Source: Gammaproteobacteria bacterium (lineage in GTDB: Bacteria > Pseudomonadota > Gammaproteobacteria > Pseudomonadales > Azotimanducaceae). Taken from it: a stretch of DNA of 42,407 bases. Under the pieces are notes generated by a model. That model searched no databases, was not told where the DNA came from, and saw only the letters and a program-made list of their open reading frames with translations. The position numbers were made by a program, and so were the translations under genes. The DNA lies in contig JAPPHD010000054.1 in assembly GCA_028821125.1 (NCBI GenBank), forward strand, positions 1-42,407, given 5' to 3'. This document shows positions 24,436 to 33,752 of the stretch, one piece after another (within the stretch, counting starts at the first letter, position 1; each line of letters begins with the position of its first letter).

Positions 24436-26355
24436 TCAGGCTGGCAGGCCCCGGCCGAGTGCCCGGGCGGCCTGCTCGCCGGCACGGCCGCCTTCCGCAA
24501 TGGCATTCCGGTAGTTCATCCGCCAGCCAAGCTCGGAATGGCCGTAGAAGATGCGGCCGTGGCCCTTCTTCATGGGCGCGGTCAGGCCCTCGCCGTTCTC
24601 GCCCCCGAAATAGAAGCCCGGTTGCGGCCCGATATAGGCGTGCCCCCAGCGGTTGAGGATGATCCCCGCGATATCGCGCCGGGCATCGAACCCGGCGGAG
24701 CCGAACAGGTCGTTCATGTGCGCGCGGATCTCGCGCTCGTAGTCGAGGTAGGACTTGCCGAGCAACTGTGCGCGGCCGATGCGGCCCTGGGTGTCGATAT
24801 CCAGGCCGGGCGTGTAGAAGGGCACATAGAAGGTCATCACCGTCGGCAGGTCGGGGTGATACGGGGCGGTCTGCCCGCCGATCTTCATCGGTGCGCGGAT
24901 GCTGCCGATGAACCCGAAGCCGTCGTACCAGCGCCCCGCGCCCATGCCGAGCCGGTGCAGGAAGCGCCAGTTGTTGAGGGCGACGTTGGCGACGAGCACG
25001 GCGCCGTGATGGAACTGCGCGTAGTTGGCGCTTATCCGCTCGGGCATGTCGGCGACGATCCTGCGCGCCATCTGGCCGCTCGCGGAAATCACCACGGTGC
25101 GGGCGCGCACCTGTTCGGCGCGCCCGTTGCGCAGGTAGGTCACGCGGACGGCGTCGCCTTCGTGCCGCACGTCGATGGCCGTGGCGCCCAGTCTCAGCCG
25201 CGTGGGTGCACCGGCCCGGTCGAGAGCGGGGAAATCGATGCGCCCATGGGCGATGCTCTCGAGCCCTTCCCCGGGAATGGCGTCGGGAATCAGGTATTTG
25301 GCGATGTACCGGGCGTAGGTGGTGTTGCCGCCCGGGAAACTCATGATCTTGATCTGCGTGAAGTCGAAGGTGTCGGCCACGAAATACCCCTTCATGCCGG
25401 GCAACTGCAGAAGGTAAGCGGCATAGGCCGAAACGACGTCGCTTCCGAAACCGTAGTTGGAGATGGCCAGCACCGGGTCGACCCAGTCCGCGACGCCGGG
25501 GTGCAGGTCGAGTTCGCGCTCCAGGTAATCCCTGTAGGACATCGAATCGAGCCAGGGACCCAGGCCTTCCATGGCGTGCGCGGTTTCCTTGCCGGTCATG
25601 GCGCGCAGCATGTCGGTGCGCAGGCGTTCCGACCAGGGCGTGCGGGTCAGGCCGTCCTCCCAGATGTTCTTCACCCAGCGGCCGCCGTTCGCATCGCGGA
25701 AGAAGTGGCCGACATCCAGCTTCGGCTCGCCCCAGAACATGGCATCGTAGCTGTCGTGGGCGAGGCGCAGGCCGAAGGTTTCCTCGGCATCGGCGAACTC
25801 GTATTCCATCGGCATGCCCACGGCGCGCCACACATCGTCGGACAGGGTGGTGCGTCCCACCGGTGGCAGGAAACCGTTGGAACCCTGGGGCCCGAACAGC
25901 CGGTAGCCGCCGACCGAGAACTCGTTTTCCTTCGCCTCGCCGCCGAACACGGGGTGATTGTCGAGAATCAGGCAGGTCTTCCCTTCACGGGTGGCGTGAA
26001 ACTGGAACGCCGCGGCGAGCCCCGCGAATCCGCCGCCCACCACGACGAGGTCGAATACCTCGCCCGTAGCCGAAGCCGAGGCGAGCGCGCGGGCCTGCGT
26101 TCCGTCGCGCAGCACGTGCGCGGCATCCATCACCGCCTGGGTGTTGCCGTTGCTGGTGGCGTAGTCGCCGACGCCGCCGTAGCCGTCCCAGGGGTGAAAC
26201 CCCGGGGTCCGGCCGCGTTGCGGGGCGGTGGCCAGCGGGGCGCAACCCGACAGCAGGGTGGCGCCGGCGCCGATGAGCGTCGAGCCGATGAAGTCCCGCC
26301 GCGTCATGGGAGCCCCTACGCCGAGCCGCCGGTCGAGACCGTCTAGTTTATCCAT
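24436..26355 (-). CDS. FAD-dependent oxidoreductase, spermidine-dehydrogenase-like, Tat-exported
   Basis: A 639-residue flavin oxidoreductase. The N-terminus MDKLDGLDRRLG followed by TRRDFIG (residues 18-24) is the form seen in SpdH-like proteins, with a twin-arginine signal and a possible lipobox Cys38. An FAD-binding Rossmann motif LVVVGGGFAGLAAA sits at residues 103-116. A late segment with RWGHAYIG belongs to the C-terminal flavin-contact region. Members oxidise polyamines or other amines in the periplasm. ATG 26355 was chosen because it keeps the family's N-terminal motif; the frame is open well upstream without a sensible start. It could supply amine catabolism next to the peptide genes. 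Convergent with the DUF4143 gene. Confidence 0.85.
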   Translation of the reverse strand: MDKLDGLDRRLGVGAPMTRRDFIGSTLIGAGATLLSGCAPLATAPQRGRTPGFHPWDGYGGVGDYATSNGNTQAVMDAAHVLRDGTQARALASASATGEVFDLVVVGGGFAGLAAAFQFHATREGKTCLILDNHPVFGGEAKENEFSVGGYRLFGPQGSNGFLPPVGRTTLSDDVWRAVGMPMEYEFADAEETFGLRLAHDSYDAMFWGEPKLDVGHFFRDANGGRWVKNIWEDGLTRTPWSERLRTDMLRAMTGKETAHAMEGLGPWLDSMSYRDYLERELDLHPGVADWVDPVLAISNYGFGSDVVSAYAAYLLQLPGMKGYFVADTFDFTQIKIMSFPGGNTTYARYIAKYLIPDAIPGEGLESIAHGRIDFPALDRAGAPTRLRLGATAIDVRHEGDAVRVTYLRNGRAEQVRARTVVISASGQMARRIVADMPERISANYAQFHHGAVLVANVALNNWRFLHRLGMGAGRWYDGFGFIGSIRAPMKIGGQTAPYHPDLPTVMTFYVPFYTPGLDIDTQGRIGRAQLLGKSYLDYEREIRAHMNDLFGSAGFDARRDIAGIILNRWGHAYIGPQPGFYFGGENGEGLTAPMKKGHGRIFYGHSELGWRMNYRNAIAEGGRAGEQAARALGRGLPA

Positions 26356-26396
26356 CGCCACCCGTCTCACCCTGTTGCCCGCATTGCGATAAGACG

Positions 26397-26594
26397 CTAC
26401 GCCTGCTCGATTCCACAGTCCGCATTGTGCAAAGGTTTGCGCAGAATCGCCAAGGGACCGTCGTCGATCGGCCTGCCGCAGCACGCGGGCGAACCGCTCT
26501 CGGGCAGAAAGATCACGCCGCTGTTGTTGCCGCTGGCTTGGTTGATGGAGGAGCTGCGGGCGAAAGGACGGTAGCCCCGCTTGACCTCGCCCAC
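26397..26594 (-). CDS. Possible small protein or gene remnant, 65 residues
   Basis: A leftward frame from GTG 26594 to TAG 26397 has codon use strongly biased to G or C at third positions, like true genes here, and a balanced residue mix with PESGSPACCGRPIDDG in its second half. The frame stays open upstream without an ATG, so this may be a fragment of a longer lost gene. It ends 41 bp before the oxidoreductase start, on the same strand. I do not recognise a family. The remainder of 26356-26759 is non-coding and holds the divergent promoters. Confidence 0.3.
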   Translation of the reverse strand: MGEVKRGYRPFARSSSINQASGNNSGVIFLPESGSPACCGRPIDDGPLAILRKPLHNADCGIEQA

Positions 26595-26697
26595 CCCCGG
26601 TCGCTCTTGCCACAGCGCATCCGGAAATCCTCCGGAGGCGTCCGCCGCCGGCCGTTTTTGGCGGAAACACCGGTAGCGGAATCGGTTCCATACAGCC

Positions 26698-26727
26698 TTG
26701 TACTGTTTCCGTACATTAGTGTATGGT
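26698..26727 (+). promoter_or_regulatory. Possible promoter and dyad upstream of the sigma factor
   Basis: TTGTAC (26698-26703) and TATGGT (26722-26727) are spaced 18 bp, a plausible -35/-10 pair. The inverted repeat TGTAC-N7-GTACA (26699-26715) overlaps the -35 element and could bind a regulator. Confidence 0.3.
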
Positions 26728-26759
26728 TCGGGTGTCACAGGGCTCACGGGGAGGGCAAT

Positions 26760-27299
26760 GTGAATAGCCTGGCAGCCGCCGCCTCCGTCGCGCCATCGCG
26801 GCGCAACGACTATGTTGCCGACAGCTACACGACCTATCACCGCCAGTTGCGCAGTTTCTTTCAGCGCACGGTCAGCGAGACCGAAGCCGATGACATGCTG
26901 CAGGAACTGTACATTCGGCTGATCCGCCAGGTGGACCGGGCTCCGCCCACGAACTGCAAGGGATTCCTGTTCTCGGCCGCGGCCAACCTGCTCCGTGACC
27001 GCTGGCGCCGCCGCGCCGTGCGCAAGCTCGACCGGATGGATTCCCTCGACGGTTTCGGCGGTGACTTCAAGGACGGCGAAGAACACGATCCGTCGCTCTG
27101 GACGGAGCAGATCGAGCAGCTCGAGCGGCTCGACCGTGCCTTGGGCAGGGTCAGCGAAAAGGCTGCCAGCGCGTTCCTGTGCCACCGGGTGGAGGGGTGC
27201 TCCTATGCGGACATCGCCGTGCGCATGGGTGTCTCGGTGAGCATGGTGGAAAAGTACATCTCGAGCGCCCTGGCCGAACTGCGGGAATCCCGGCTGTGA
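26760..27299 (+). CDS. ECF RNA polymerase sigma factor, FecI-like
   Basis: A 179-residue sigma-70 family protein with region 2 (about residues 20-90, including [16 protein letters not shown] and the DRWRRR helix end) and region 4 (about 120-172, with [22 protein letters not shown] as the helix-turn-helix). The start is GTG 26760 behind a strong GGGGAGGG; the adjacent ATG runs straight into TGA. FecI-like factors usually sit with a FecR anti-sigma gene and a TonB receptor. No FecR is found here: the next gene, 139 bp on, is the M19 dipeptidase. It may directly drive the M19-GGT-S9 genes or the receptors elsewhere in the island. Confidence 0.88.
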   Translation: MNSLAAAASVAPSRRNDYVADSYTTYHRQLRSFFQRTVSETEADDMLQELYIRLIRQVDRAPPTNCKGFLFSAAANLLRDRWRRRAVRKLDRMDSLDGFGGDFKDGEEHDPSLWTEQIEQLERLDRALGRVSEKAASAFLCHRVEGCSYADIAVRMGVSVSMVEKYISSALAELRESRL

Positions 27300-27438
27300 T
27301 TGCCGGCGTTGTGCCGGCGCAATTGATGGTTCCAGCCGCTGGCGCGCAGTCGGCGGACCGGTCGCGAAACCGGTTCGCCGGAATTGGCGCGCCGGCCCCA
27401 ATGACGGCTATTGCGGCTTCAATCCGAGGAGAATAGAC

Positions 27439-28584
27439 GTGTCCGGAGACTTCGAGTTCGGCCTGAGCGCGGAACAGGAACAGCGTGCCGCGGAGCTGCA
27501 CCGCACCAGCATCAGCATCGATATGTGCAGCATGGGGCCGGGGGGCCCGGCGCTCTACGACCGGCTGCCGGCGGATGTGGTGGAGGAGCGCCTGCCGGCG
27601 GAAATGAGCCCCTGGCAGCGCTTCCTCGACGGCATGGAACTGCCCTACGAGCTTACGGCCGCGGGCGCATCCGATGCGCTACAGGTCTTCTGCAAGGGCC
27701 ACAGCGCCGCCAGCTTCGCCATGGGCGGCGTGCACGAGCGCGCCCTCGAACCGCTCGAGCGCCTGAACGAACAGGTCGAGTCCATTCCCTGGATGGATTT
27801 CGCCGGAACGGCCGCGGATTTCCGTAGCGCCCAGGAGGCGGGCGACTACGTCACCTACGGGTTCGCGCAGCCGGGGATGGAAGGGCTGCCGCGGGATCTC
27901 GGCATGTTCGACCAGGCCAGGGCGCTCGGCACGCGCTCGGTGATGCTGACCTACAACCGGCAGGACTTCGTCGGCGCCGGCTGCACCGACCGGACCAACG
28001 CGGGTCTGAGCAATTACGGCATCGAGGTCGTCGAGAAGATGAACGACATCGGGCTGATCATCGACACCTCCCATTGCGGCCGGCGCACGACCCTGGATGC
28101 CTGCGCGTTCTCGAAGGCGCCGGTCACCGCCAACCATACGAGCGCCGAGGGCGTCTACTTGCACGACCGCGCCAAGTCCGACGAGGAACTGAAAGCCATC
28201 GCGGCAACCGGCGGGCTGATCGGCGTCTACGCGGTGCCTTTCTTCCTGGCGCCGCCCCGGGACAACGCCACCGTGGACGTCATGCTCGATCACATCGACT
28301 ACATCGCCGGCGTGGTCGGCTGGGAGCACGTCGGCATCGGCACCGACTGGCCGTTCATGCTCACCCACGGGATCGCCGAAGAGACCATCGGGCTCAATGT
28401 CGAAGAGTTGGGGTTCCGTCCGGAACACGGCATCAGCATCCGCCAGCACCTCGTCGGGTACGACGATGCCCGCGACTTCGTCAACTTCACCCGCGGCCTG
28501 GTGGCGCGGGGCTATTCGGACGAGGCGGTGCGGGGCGTTCTCGGCGAGAACTTCCTGCGCGTCTTCGCCGAGGTGTGCGGTTGA
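27439..28584 (+). CDS. M19 dipeptidase-like protein, second paralogue
   Basis: A 381-residue close paralogue of the protein at 10053-11237, sharing the run [20 protein letters not shown] and GIGTDWP. The two central histidines (His212, His233) and Asp303 are kept. The H-x-D pair is absent (residues 27-30 read IDMC before a GPGG loop) and the bridging-Glu region reads YGFAQP (140-145). GTG 27439 follows AGGAGA at 27427-27432. No signal peptide: cytosolic. It is followed by the GGT-like gene (95 bp) and an S9 peptidase on the same strand, a likely operon under the sigma factor upstream. Confidence 0.85.
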   Translation: MSGDFEFGLSAEQEQRAAELHRTSISIDMCSMGPGGPALYDRLPADVVEERLPAEMSPWQRFLDGMELPYELTAAGASDALQVFCKGHSAASFAMGGVHERALEPLERLNEQVESIPWMDFAGTAADFRSAQEAGDYVTYGFAQPGMEGLPRDLGMFDQARALGTRSVMLTYNRQDFVGAGCTDRTNAGLSNYGIEVVEKMNDIGLIIDTSHCGRRTTLDACAFSKAPVTANHTSAEGVYLHDRAKSDEELKAIAATGGLIGVYAVPFFLAPPRDNATVDVMLDHIDYIAGVVGWEHVGIGTDWPFMLTHGIAEETIGLNVEELGFRPEHGISIRQHLVGYDDARDFVNFTRGLVARGYSDEAVRGVLGENFLRVFAEVCG

Positions 28585-28679
28585 CCGGGCGGATTGAAAG
28601 CGGCCGGGAAGGCACGAACAGCATTGGGAATTCGATTGGCGGCCTGCTGCAACGCGAGGGCCGGCTCAAGGAGAAAGCA

Positions 28680-30635
28680 GTGAGCGCGCGTAAACCCGAC
28701 CCGTCCGGCAACTTGGTCTGCGAAACTAGAGGATTGGCGTCCTTGGCGGCTCCGCAGTGCATGGTCGGCGGTTGGCGCATACGCCGTCCGCGGCTTGTCC
28801 GCCTGGTGTTCGCGTCCCTTTTCGCGACCCTGGCGGCCGGCTGCACGGAGGAAAGCAACGAGCCCGAAGCGGTGGCCGATGCAGCGGCGGTGACGGCGCC
28901 CGAAGCGCTGGCCGTCGATCTGTCGCCCGCCGGCTGGCCTGCGGGCGAATGGGAAAAATACCTCGCCATGGAGGAAGTCCAGCATCCCGGCAATCCGATG
29001 GCCCAAGGCAGTCGCGGCGCGGTTACCGGCAGCTACCACCCGCTCGCCCACCGGGCTGGCCTGGAGGCACTGCGGCAGGGCGGGTCTTCCGTGGACGCCG
29101 CAATGACCGCCTCGCTCACCCAGATCGCCCTGGGCGCGGGCGCGGTGATCAGCTATTTCGGCATCCTGTCCATGGTGCACTACGATGCCGCCGGCGACGG
29201 GATCGTCACCCTGAACGCCGGCTGGAACGCCGTGCGCGGCGAGCGCGACCCGATGTCCATTCCCGGTACCATGGGCATGGGCTCCGACGAAGAGATGTAC
29301 GGCACCGACGAACCGAGCGGCCGCACGGCCCTGGTGGGCGGATTCATGCGGGGCCTGGAGGCCGCCCACGGCCGTTACGGCAAGCTCTCCTTTGCGGACC
29401 TGTTCGCGCCGGCGATTCACGTGGCGGAGGCGGGCATACCGTTCAACAGCACGCTTGCCGGCTACCTGGAGCCGCGCAAGCACAGCCTTTCCCGCCTGCC
29501 GGAATCGAAGGCGATCTTCACGAACCCGGACGGCGCCTGGATCGGGGAAGGGCAGCCGTTCCGGCAGGAAGCCCTGGCGCGCACCCTGGCGGCCATCGCG
29601 GAGCAGGGCGCCGATTACATGTACACGGGGCCCTGGGCCGAGCGGGCCGTGGCGGCGGTGCAGGCCGACGGGGGCCTGATGACCCTCGAGGATCTCGCCG
29701 CCTACGAGGTGATCTGGGCAGCACCCCTCGAGGCCGATGTGGGCGATTACAGGATCCACGCCAACGGCCTGCCGTCGTACGGCGGCGTCAACATGATCGA
29801 GGCGCTGCACCTCGGCGAGGCGGCCGGCATCCGTGAACTCGGCCACTGGTCGGCGCACGGCGAATCCCTGCGCCGCGCATCAGACCTCACTTTCAACAGT
29901 TTTCTGGCGAGGCTGCCGGAGGGCGTGGGGGAACAGCTCTTCCCGGGCGTCGATCTCAGTGACCGCAGCCGGATTCGCCAGGAAACGGCCGCCGCGCTCT
30001 GGGAGCGCATGGAATCCGGCTCGCAACTCGCCCAGTACGCCGAAGCCGGCCCCTCCCACTCGGACACGGTGGTCGCGGCCGACCGCTGGGGCAACATGAC
30101 CGCCGTCACCCACACCATCAACTGCATGGTCTGGGGCGCCACGGCCATCATCGTCGACGGGGTTTCCATCGGCGACCCGGCCGTCAACCAGAAGGCCATG
30201 GTGGCGGCCGCGGGCCCGGGCGGCAGGGTGCCGGACCCCATCGAAGTGGGCATCCTCACCCGCGACGGCCAGCCGGTGGTCGCCTTCGCCTCGATGGCCA
30301 TGGGCTTGCACCAGCAGACCTTCCAGTCGCTGTTCAACGTCATCCACTTCGGCATGGACGTCAAGGAAGCGGTGGATGCCCCGGCGTTCTTCCTGCCGCT
30401 GCCGGTGGGCGATGCGGAAGCCGCCGAGCAACCGCCCAGGTGGGTGGTCCGGGTGGGAGAGGGGGAGTTCGACGAAGCGGCACTGGAGGCCAGCGGTCTG
30501 CCCATCGAGCAACTGTCGCCGGAAAGGCGCCGCTATGCCCAGGGCCTCTGGGCCGGCATCAGCCGGAATCCGGAAACCGGCGAACTGCAGGCAGCCTCCC
30601 ACCCGTATACGAACGGCCGCGCTTTTGCCTACTGA
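28680..30635 (+). CDS. Gamma-glutamyltransferase-like lipoprotein (Ser at nucleophile position)
   Basis: A 651-residue Ntn-hydrolase of the gamma-glutamyltransferase family, which removes gamma-glutamyl groups after self-cleavage into two subunits. Counting ten residues back from the invariant Gly-Asn (Gly471), the nucleophile position holds Ser461 in PSHSDT where Escherichia coli has Thr391. The later HTIN and IGDPAVNQ segments fit the small subunit. GTG 28680 has AAGGAG six bases upstream, but ATG 28761 would give a neater lipoprotein signal ending at Cys55 of the long form (LAAGC). Either way it is envelope-anchored. The gene lies between M19 and S9 genes, suggesting stepwise peptide removal. 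Confidence 0.85.
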   Translation: MSARKPDPSGNLVCETRGLASLAAPQCMVGGWRIRRPRLVRLVFASLFATLAAGCTEESNEPEAVADAAAVTAPEALAVDLSPAGWPAGEWEKYLAMEEVQHPGNPMAQGSRGAVTGSYHPLAHRAGLEALRQGGSSVDAAMTASLTQIALGAGAVISYFGILSMVHYDAAGDGIVTLNAGWNAVRGERDPMSIPGTMGMGSDEEMYGTDEPSGRTALVGGFMRGLEAAHGRYGKLSFADLFAPAIHVAEAGIPFNSTLAGYLEPRKHSLSRLPESKAIFTNPDGAWIGEGQPFRQEALARTLAAIAEQGADYMYTGPWAERAVAAVQADGGLMTLEDLAAYEVIWAAPLEADVGDYRIHANGLPSYGGVNMIEALHLGEAAGIRELGHWSAHGESLRRASDLTFNSFLARLPEGVGEQLFPGVDLSDRSRIRQETAAALWERMESGSQLAQYAEAGPSHSDTVVAADRWGNMTAVTHTINCMVWGATAIIVDGVSIGDPAVNQKAMVAAAGPGGRVPDPIEVGILTRDGQPVVAFASMAMGLHQQTFQSLFNVIHFGMDVKEAVDAPAFFLPLPVGDAEAAEQPPRWVVRVGEGEFDEAALEASGLPIEQLSPERRRYAQGLWAGISRNPETGELQAASHPYTNGRAFAY

Positions 30636-30811
30636 ACACGAACTCTATGACAAGATAGATGATATTGAGCGCCGCTGATACTGACGATTAAACGGAAGCT
30701 GATCGGAAACCACCGGGATCCGGACCGTGCATTGGCGCGCATCGAATCGTCAAGTGGCTCACGACGGGCGTTGCGGAGGGCGACCAACTCGACCAATCAG
30801 GAACTGATTCC

Positions 30812-33118
30812 ATGAAGCTAAGAATGCGGTTGCGGGCGGCCTTCAGCATCGTCGCGCTGATAACGGGGGTGCCGGTCGCGGTGGCGGGCGAAGAGCGGCT
30901 GGCGGTATTCGAGCGTTACCTCGACTTTGCATCGCTGGTGAAAAACGCCTCCGTGAAGCCCAACTGGCTGAGCGACGGTTCGAGTTTCTGGTACGCCGAA
31001 GGCGGGCCGGCCGCGCGGGTGATCTGGAAGATCGACCCGGCCGCGAACTCGAAGGAGGCGCTTTTCGATACCGAGCGCCTGCGTGCGGCTATCGCGGCGG
31101 CGATCGGGCACGAACCGCCTTATGCGGGTGTGCCTTTCGAGACGTTTTCCCTGAGCCCGGACGGAGCCACGGCAACGTTCGCGTTGGAAGGCGATACCTA
31201 CAGGCTCGACATGACAGCCTACCGGGTGGAACGCGTGACCGCGCCCCGCATGACACCGGCCATGGCGGTGCGTCCCGGAACCTTCCCGCGCCGCGGCTAT
31301 TTCAGCCTGGCGCTTCCCTCACCGGAGGTGCTGTCCCCGGACGGCAGGTGGTACGTGACGCTGATCGACGAGAACGTGGCGCTGCGCTCGGCGGCGGACG
31401 GCAGCACGCGCCCGATCACCACCGACGGCACGTTCGACGATGCCTGGGACGTGGAAAGCACCCGCCTCTCCCTGGGAACCGGCATCACCGTCACCTACGT
31501 GCCGTTCACCTCCTGGTCGCCGGACAGCCTGAAGCTCTGGGCGACGCGCACCGACCGCTCGAAGCTGCCCCGGAAGGGGGAACTGCACTACATGGAAACC
31601 ACGGAGCGCATCGTCATGCGGCCGTTCGCTGCCGCCGGCGGACATCTCGATCACGTGCGGCCGTACATCCTGCACATCCTGTCCGGCGACCGGGTCGAAG
31701 TGGATGTCGATACGGAGAACCGCTATTTCAATCTGCTCGGATGGCTGCCCGACTCCTCGGAAGCGCTGTTCGCGCGTTTCTCCCGGGATTTCAAGACCGT
31801 GGACATCATGGCCGCGGATTCCGGGGACGGCTCGGTGCGAACCCTGTTCACCGAAACGGCGGATTCCTTCGTGAAGATCCAGCACGATGTCATCTCCTTC
31901 GGCAATACGGGTTTCACGGCGCTGCCGGACGGCGACGGCTTCCTGTGGGAGTCCACCCGGGACGGCTGGGATCACCTCTACCTCTACGGAAACGACGGGC
32001 GGCTCAGACGCCAGTTGACCCGGGGCGAATACCCGGTTCTGGAAGTTCGGAAAATCGACCAGGGCGAAGGCTGGGTATACTTCACGGCCCACGGCGAGCG
32101 TCCCCGGGTCTACGATACCCACCTGTACCGGGTGTCGCTGGACGGCGGCGGCGTGCAGCGCCTGACGGAGGGCGAGGGCCAGCATGCCGTGCGGTTCTCC
32201 CCGTCGCTCGGCTTTTTCCTGGATACGCACTCGAGTCCCGGCCGGCCGCCACGAACCGATCTGCGTGCCGCCGACGGTACCTTGATCCGCACCCTCGCCG
32301 AAGCGGACATCACCGCGCTGGAGAACCTGGGATGGACGCCGACCGTGGAATTCAACGTCAAGGCAGCCGACGGCGAGACCGATCTGTGGGGGGTGATGCA
32401 CAGGCCGTACGACTTCGATCCGGAACGGCAATACCCGGTTCTCGAATACCTTTACGCCGGCCCTCAGATCGTTGCCACCGACCGGAGCTTCTCGCTCGGC
32501 CTGTCGAAGACCCAGAACCTGCCCCGCGCCATGGCGCAACTGGGCTACGTGGTCGTCACGCTCGACGGGCGGGGTACCCCGGAGCGCTCGAAGGCGTTTC
32601 AGGATGTGATCTACCGGAGCTGGGGAAGGAACGAGATCGCGGATCATGCTGCCGCCATCCGTCAGCTCGGCGAACGGCACGGTTTCCTGGACCTCGACCG
32701 GGTCGGCATCTGGGGCCACTCCTGGGGCGGTTACTACGCCTTTGCGGCCCTGGCCCAGGCGCCGGACCTGTACCGGGCCGCCGTTTCCAGCGCGCCGGGC
32801 TTCAACCCCTACGCATCGCTCCTCTATGAGCCCTACCTCGACCTGCCCGACCGGGCCAGGGCGGCTTACGACTTCGCCCAACCCTACCGCCTGGCGCCCC
32901 AGGTCAAGGGCCGCCTGATGCTCGTCGGGGGCCTTGCGGACTTTGCGACCTTCCCGGAATTCATGCGCATGAGCCGCGCGCTGATCGACGCGGGCGTCGA
33001 CCACGAACAGGTGGTGCTCCCGGAAGAGGGGCACGGCTATACCGGCGTGGCGGAGGACTATTTCATCCGCAAGCTGGCCGCCTTCTTCGCGAGGCACGTG
33101 ATGCAGGCCGGGCCGTAG
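30812..33118 (+). CDS. S9 family peptidase (DPP IV type), secreted, third copy
   Basis: A 768-residue enzyme with signal peptide (1-25), beta-propeller (about 45-500) and hydrolase domain. The triad is Ser637 in GHSWGGY, Asp710 in GGLADF and His741 in EEGHGY. The LDGRGTPERSKAF segment before the nucleophile matches DPP IV relatives. ATG 30812 directly starts a good signal peptide. It is periplasmic and expected to remove N-terminal dipeptides, with penultimate Pro or Ala as the family norm. A 176-bp gap follows the GGT gene, so it may have its own promoter as well as read-through. Confidence 0.92.
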   Translation: MKLRMRLRAAFSIVALITGVPVAVAGEERLAVFERYLDFASLVKNASVKPNWLSDGSSFWYAEGGPAARVIWKIDPAANSKEALFDTERLRAAIAAAIGHEPPYAGVPFETFSLSPDGATATFALEGDTYRLDMTAYRVERVTAPRMTPAMAVRPGTFPRRGYFSLALPSPEVLSPDGRWYVTLIDENVALRSAADGSTRPITTDGTFDDAWDVESTRLSLGTGITVTYVPFTSWSPDSLKLWATRTDRSKLPRKGELHYMETTERIVMRPFAAAGGHLDHVRPYILHILSGDRVEVDVDTENRYFNLLGWLPDSSEALFARFSRDFKTVDIMAADSGDGSVRTLFTETADSFVKIQHDVISFGNTGFTALPDGDGFLWESTRDGWDHLYLYGNDGRLRRQLTRGEYPVLEVRKIDQGEGWVYFTAHGERPRVYDTHLYRVSLDGGGVQRLTEGEGQHAVRFSPSLGFFLDTHSSPGRPPRTDLRAADGTLIRTLAEADITALENLGWTPTVEFNVKAADGETDLWGVMHRPYDFDPERQYPVLEYLYAGPQIVATDRSFSLGLSKTQNLPRAMAQLGYVVVTLDGRGTPERSKAFQDVIYRSWGRNEIADHAAAIRQLGERHGFLDLDRVGIWGHSWGGYYAFAALAQAPDLYRAAVSSAPGFNPYASLLYEPYLDLPDRARAAYDFAQPYRLAPQVKGRLMLVGGLADFATFPEFMRMSRALIDAGVDHEQVVLPEEGHGYTGVAEDYFIRKLAAFFARHVMQAGP

Positions 33119-33232
33119 CCGGCACTACCGGCAAGCCCCGCGTTCCCGCTCCGGTGCCGCGGGCGAAAATCTCACCCGGAATGTAAGAGTTTGCCGATAG
33201 CGGTGCGAGCGCGCGCAGGGTAGGATTCGGCC

Positions 33233-33688
33233 ATGGAAAACACGGCTTCCCTCGTGCGCAAGCTGAGCCCCGAGTTGCTGGGCGTTATTGGCTGCGGGGT
33301 TGCCATTGCCACGCTCATGATGGTCATTGCAGGTTGGCAACGGGAAGACATCCGGGCGCTGCACACCACGTTGAACGACCGGATCGAGAAACTCGATATC
33401 AAGCTCAGCGACCGGTTTGAAAGGCTCGATGCCAAGCTGAGCAGCCAGATCGAAAAGCTCGAAGCCAAGCTCGATCGGGAAGTGGAGCGCCTTGACGCCA
33501 GGATCGACACGGTTCAGGAAGATCTCGGCGATGTGCGCGAGCGCCTGGTTGGAATAGAAACCCGTCTGGATGGGGTGGAAACACGCCTCGTCGGTGTTGA
33601 AACACGCCTGGACGGTGTGGAAGCCCGAATCGGCAGGGTGGGCGCCCGGAGGTCTGGCGCCGAGCCGGAAAGGCTGGCCCGATCATAA
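33233..33688 (+). CDS. Small membrane-anchored coiled-coil protein
   Basis: A 151-residue protein: one N-terminal membrane segment (residues 14-34) and then a continuous charged coiled coil (about 38-138) with Leu/Ile at heptad positions. Residues 107-134 are four copies of a 7-residue unit of the form G-V-E-T-R-L-D, encoded by a 21-bp tandem repeat (33551-33634). The short basic C-terminus is unstructured. I do not recognise a named family. Similar small proteins (membrane anchor plus heptad rod) are spacers or scaffolds in the envelope. It is 114 bp downstream of the S9 gene. Confidence 0.7.
   Translation: MENTASLVRKLSPELLGVIGCGVAIATLMMVIAGWQREDIRALHTTLNDRIEKLDIKLSDRFERLDAKLSSQIEKLEAKLDREVERLDARIDTVQEDLGDVRERLVGIETRLDGVETRLVGVETRLDGVEARIGRVGARRSGAEPERLARS
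33551..33634 (+). repeat. Four tandem 21-bp units inside the coiled-coil gene
   Basis: Units at 33551, 33572, 33593 and 33614 each encode one heptad (G-I/V-E-T/A-R-L/I-x). They differ at several bases, so they arose by old duplication; copy number may vary among strains. Confidence 0.85.
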
Positions 33689-33752
33689 CAACGGGCCCAC
33701 CCTGTACCCGTGGCCTGTCTGTGCCCGCCCAACGCGGGCGGTGCGCCGGTCG

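Noticed and set aside
28074-28679. Longer start for the GGT-like gene inside the M19 gene
   Set aside because: That part is out of frame with the M19 protein and Arg/Gly-rich; a Shine-Dalgarno sequence at 28668-28673 marks the real start region.
33551-33634. Tandem repeats considered as a CRISPR or regulatory array
   Set aside because: Units are contiguous, 21 bp, in frame and encode coiled-coil heptads; there are no spacers.
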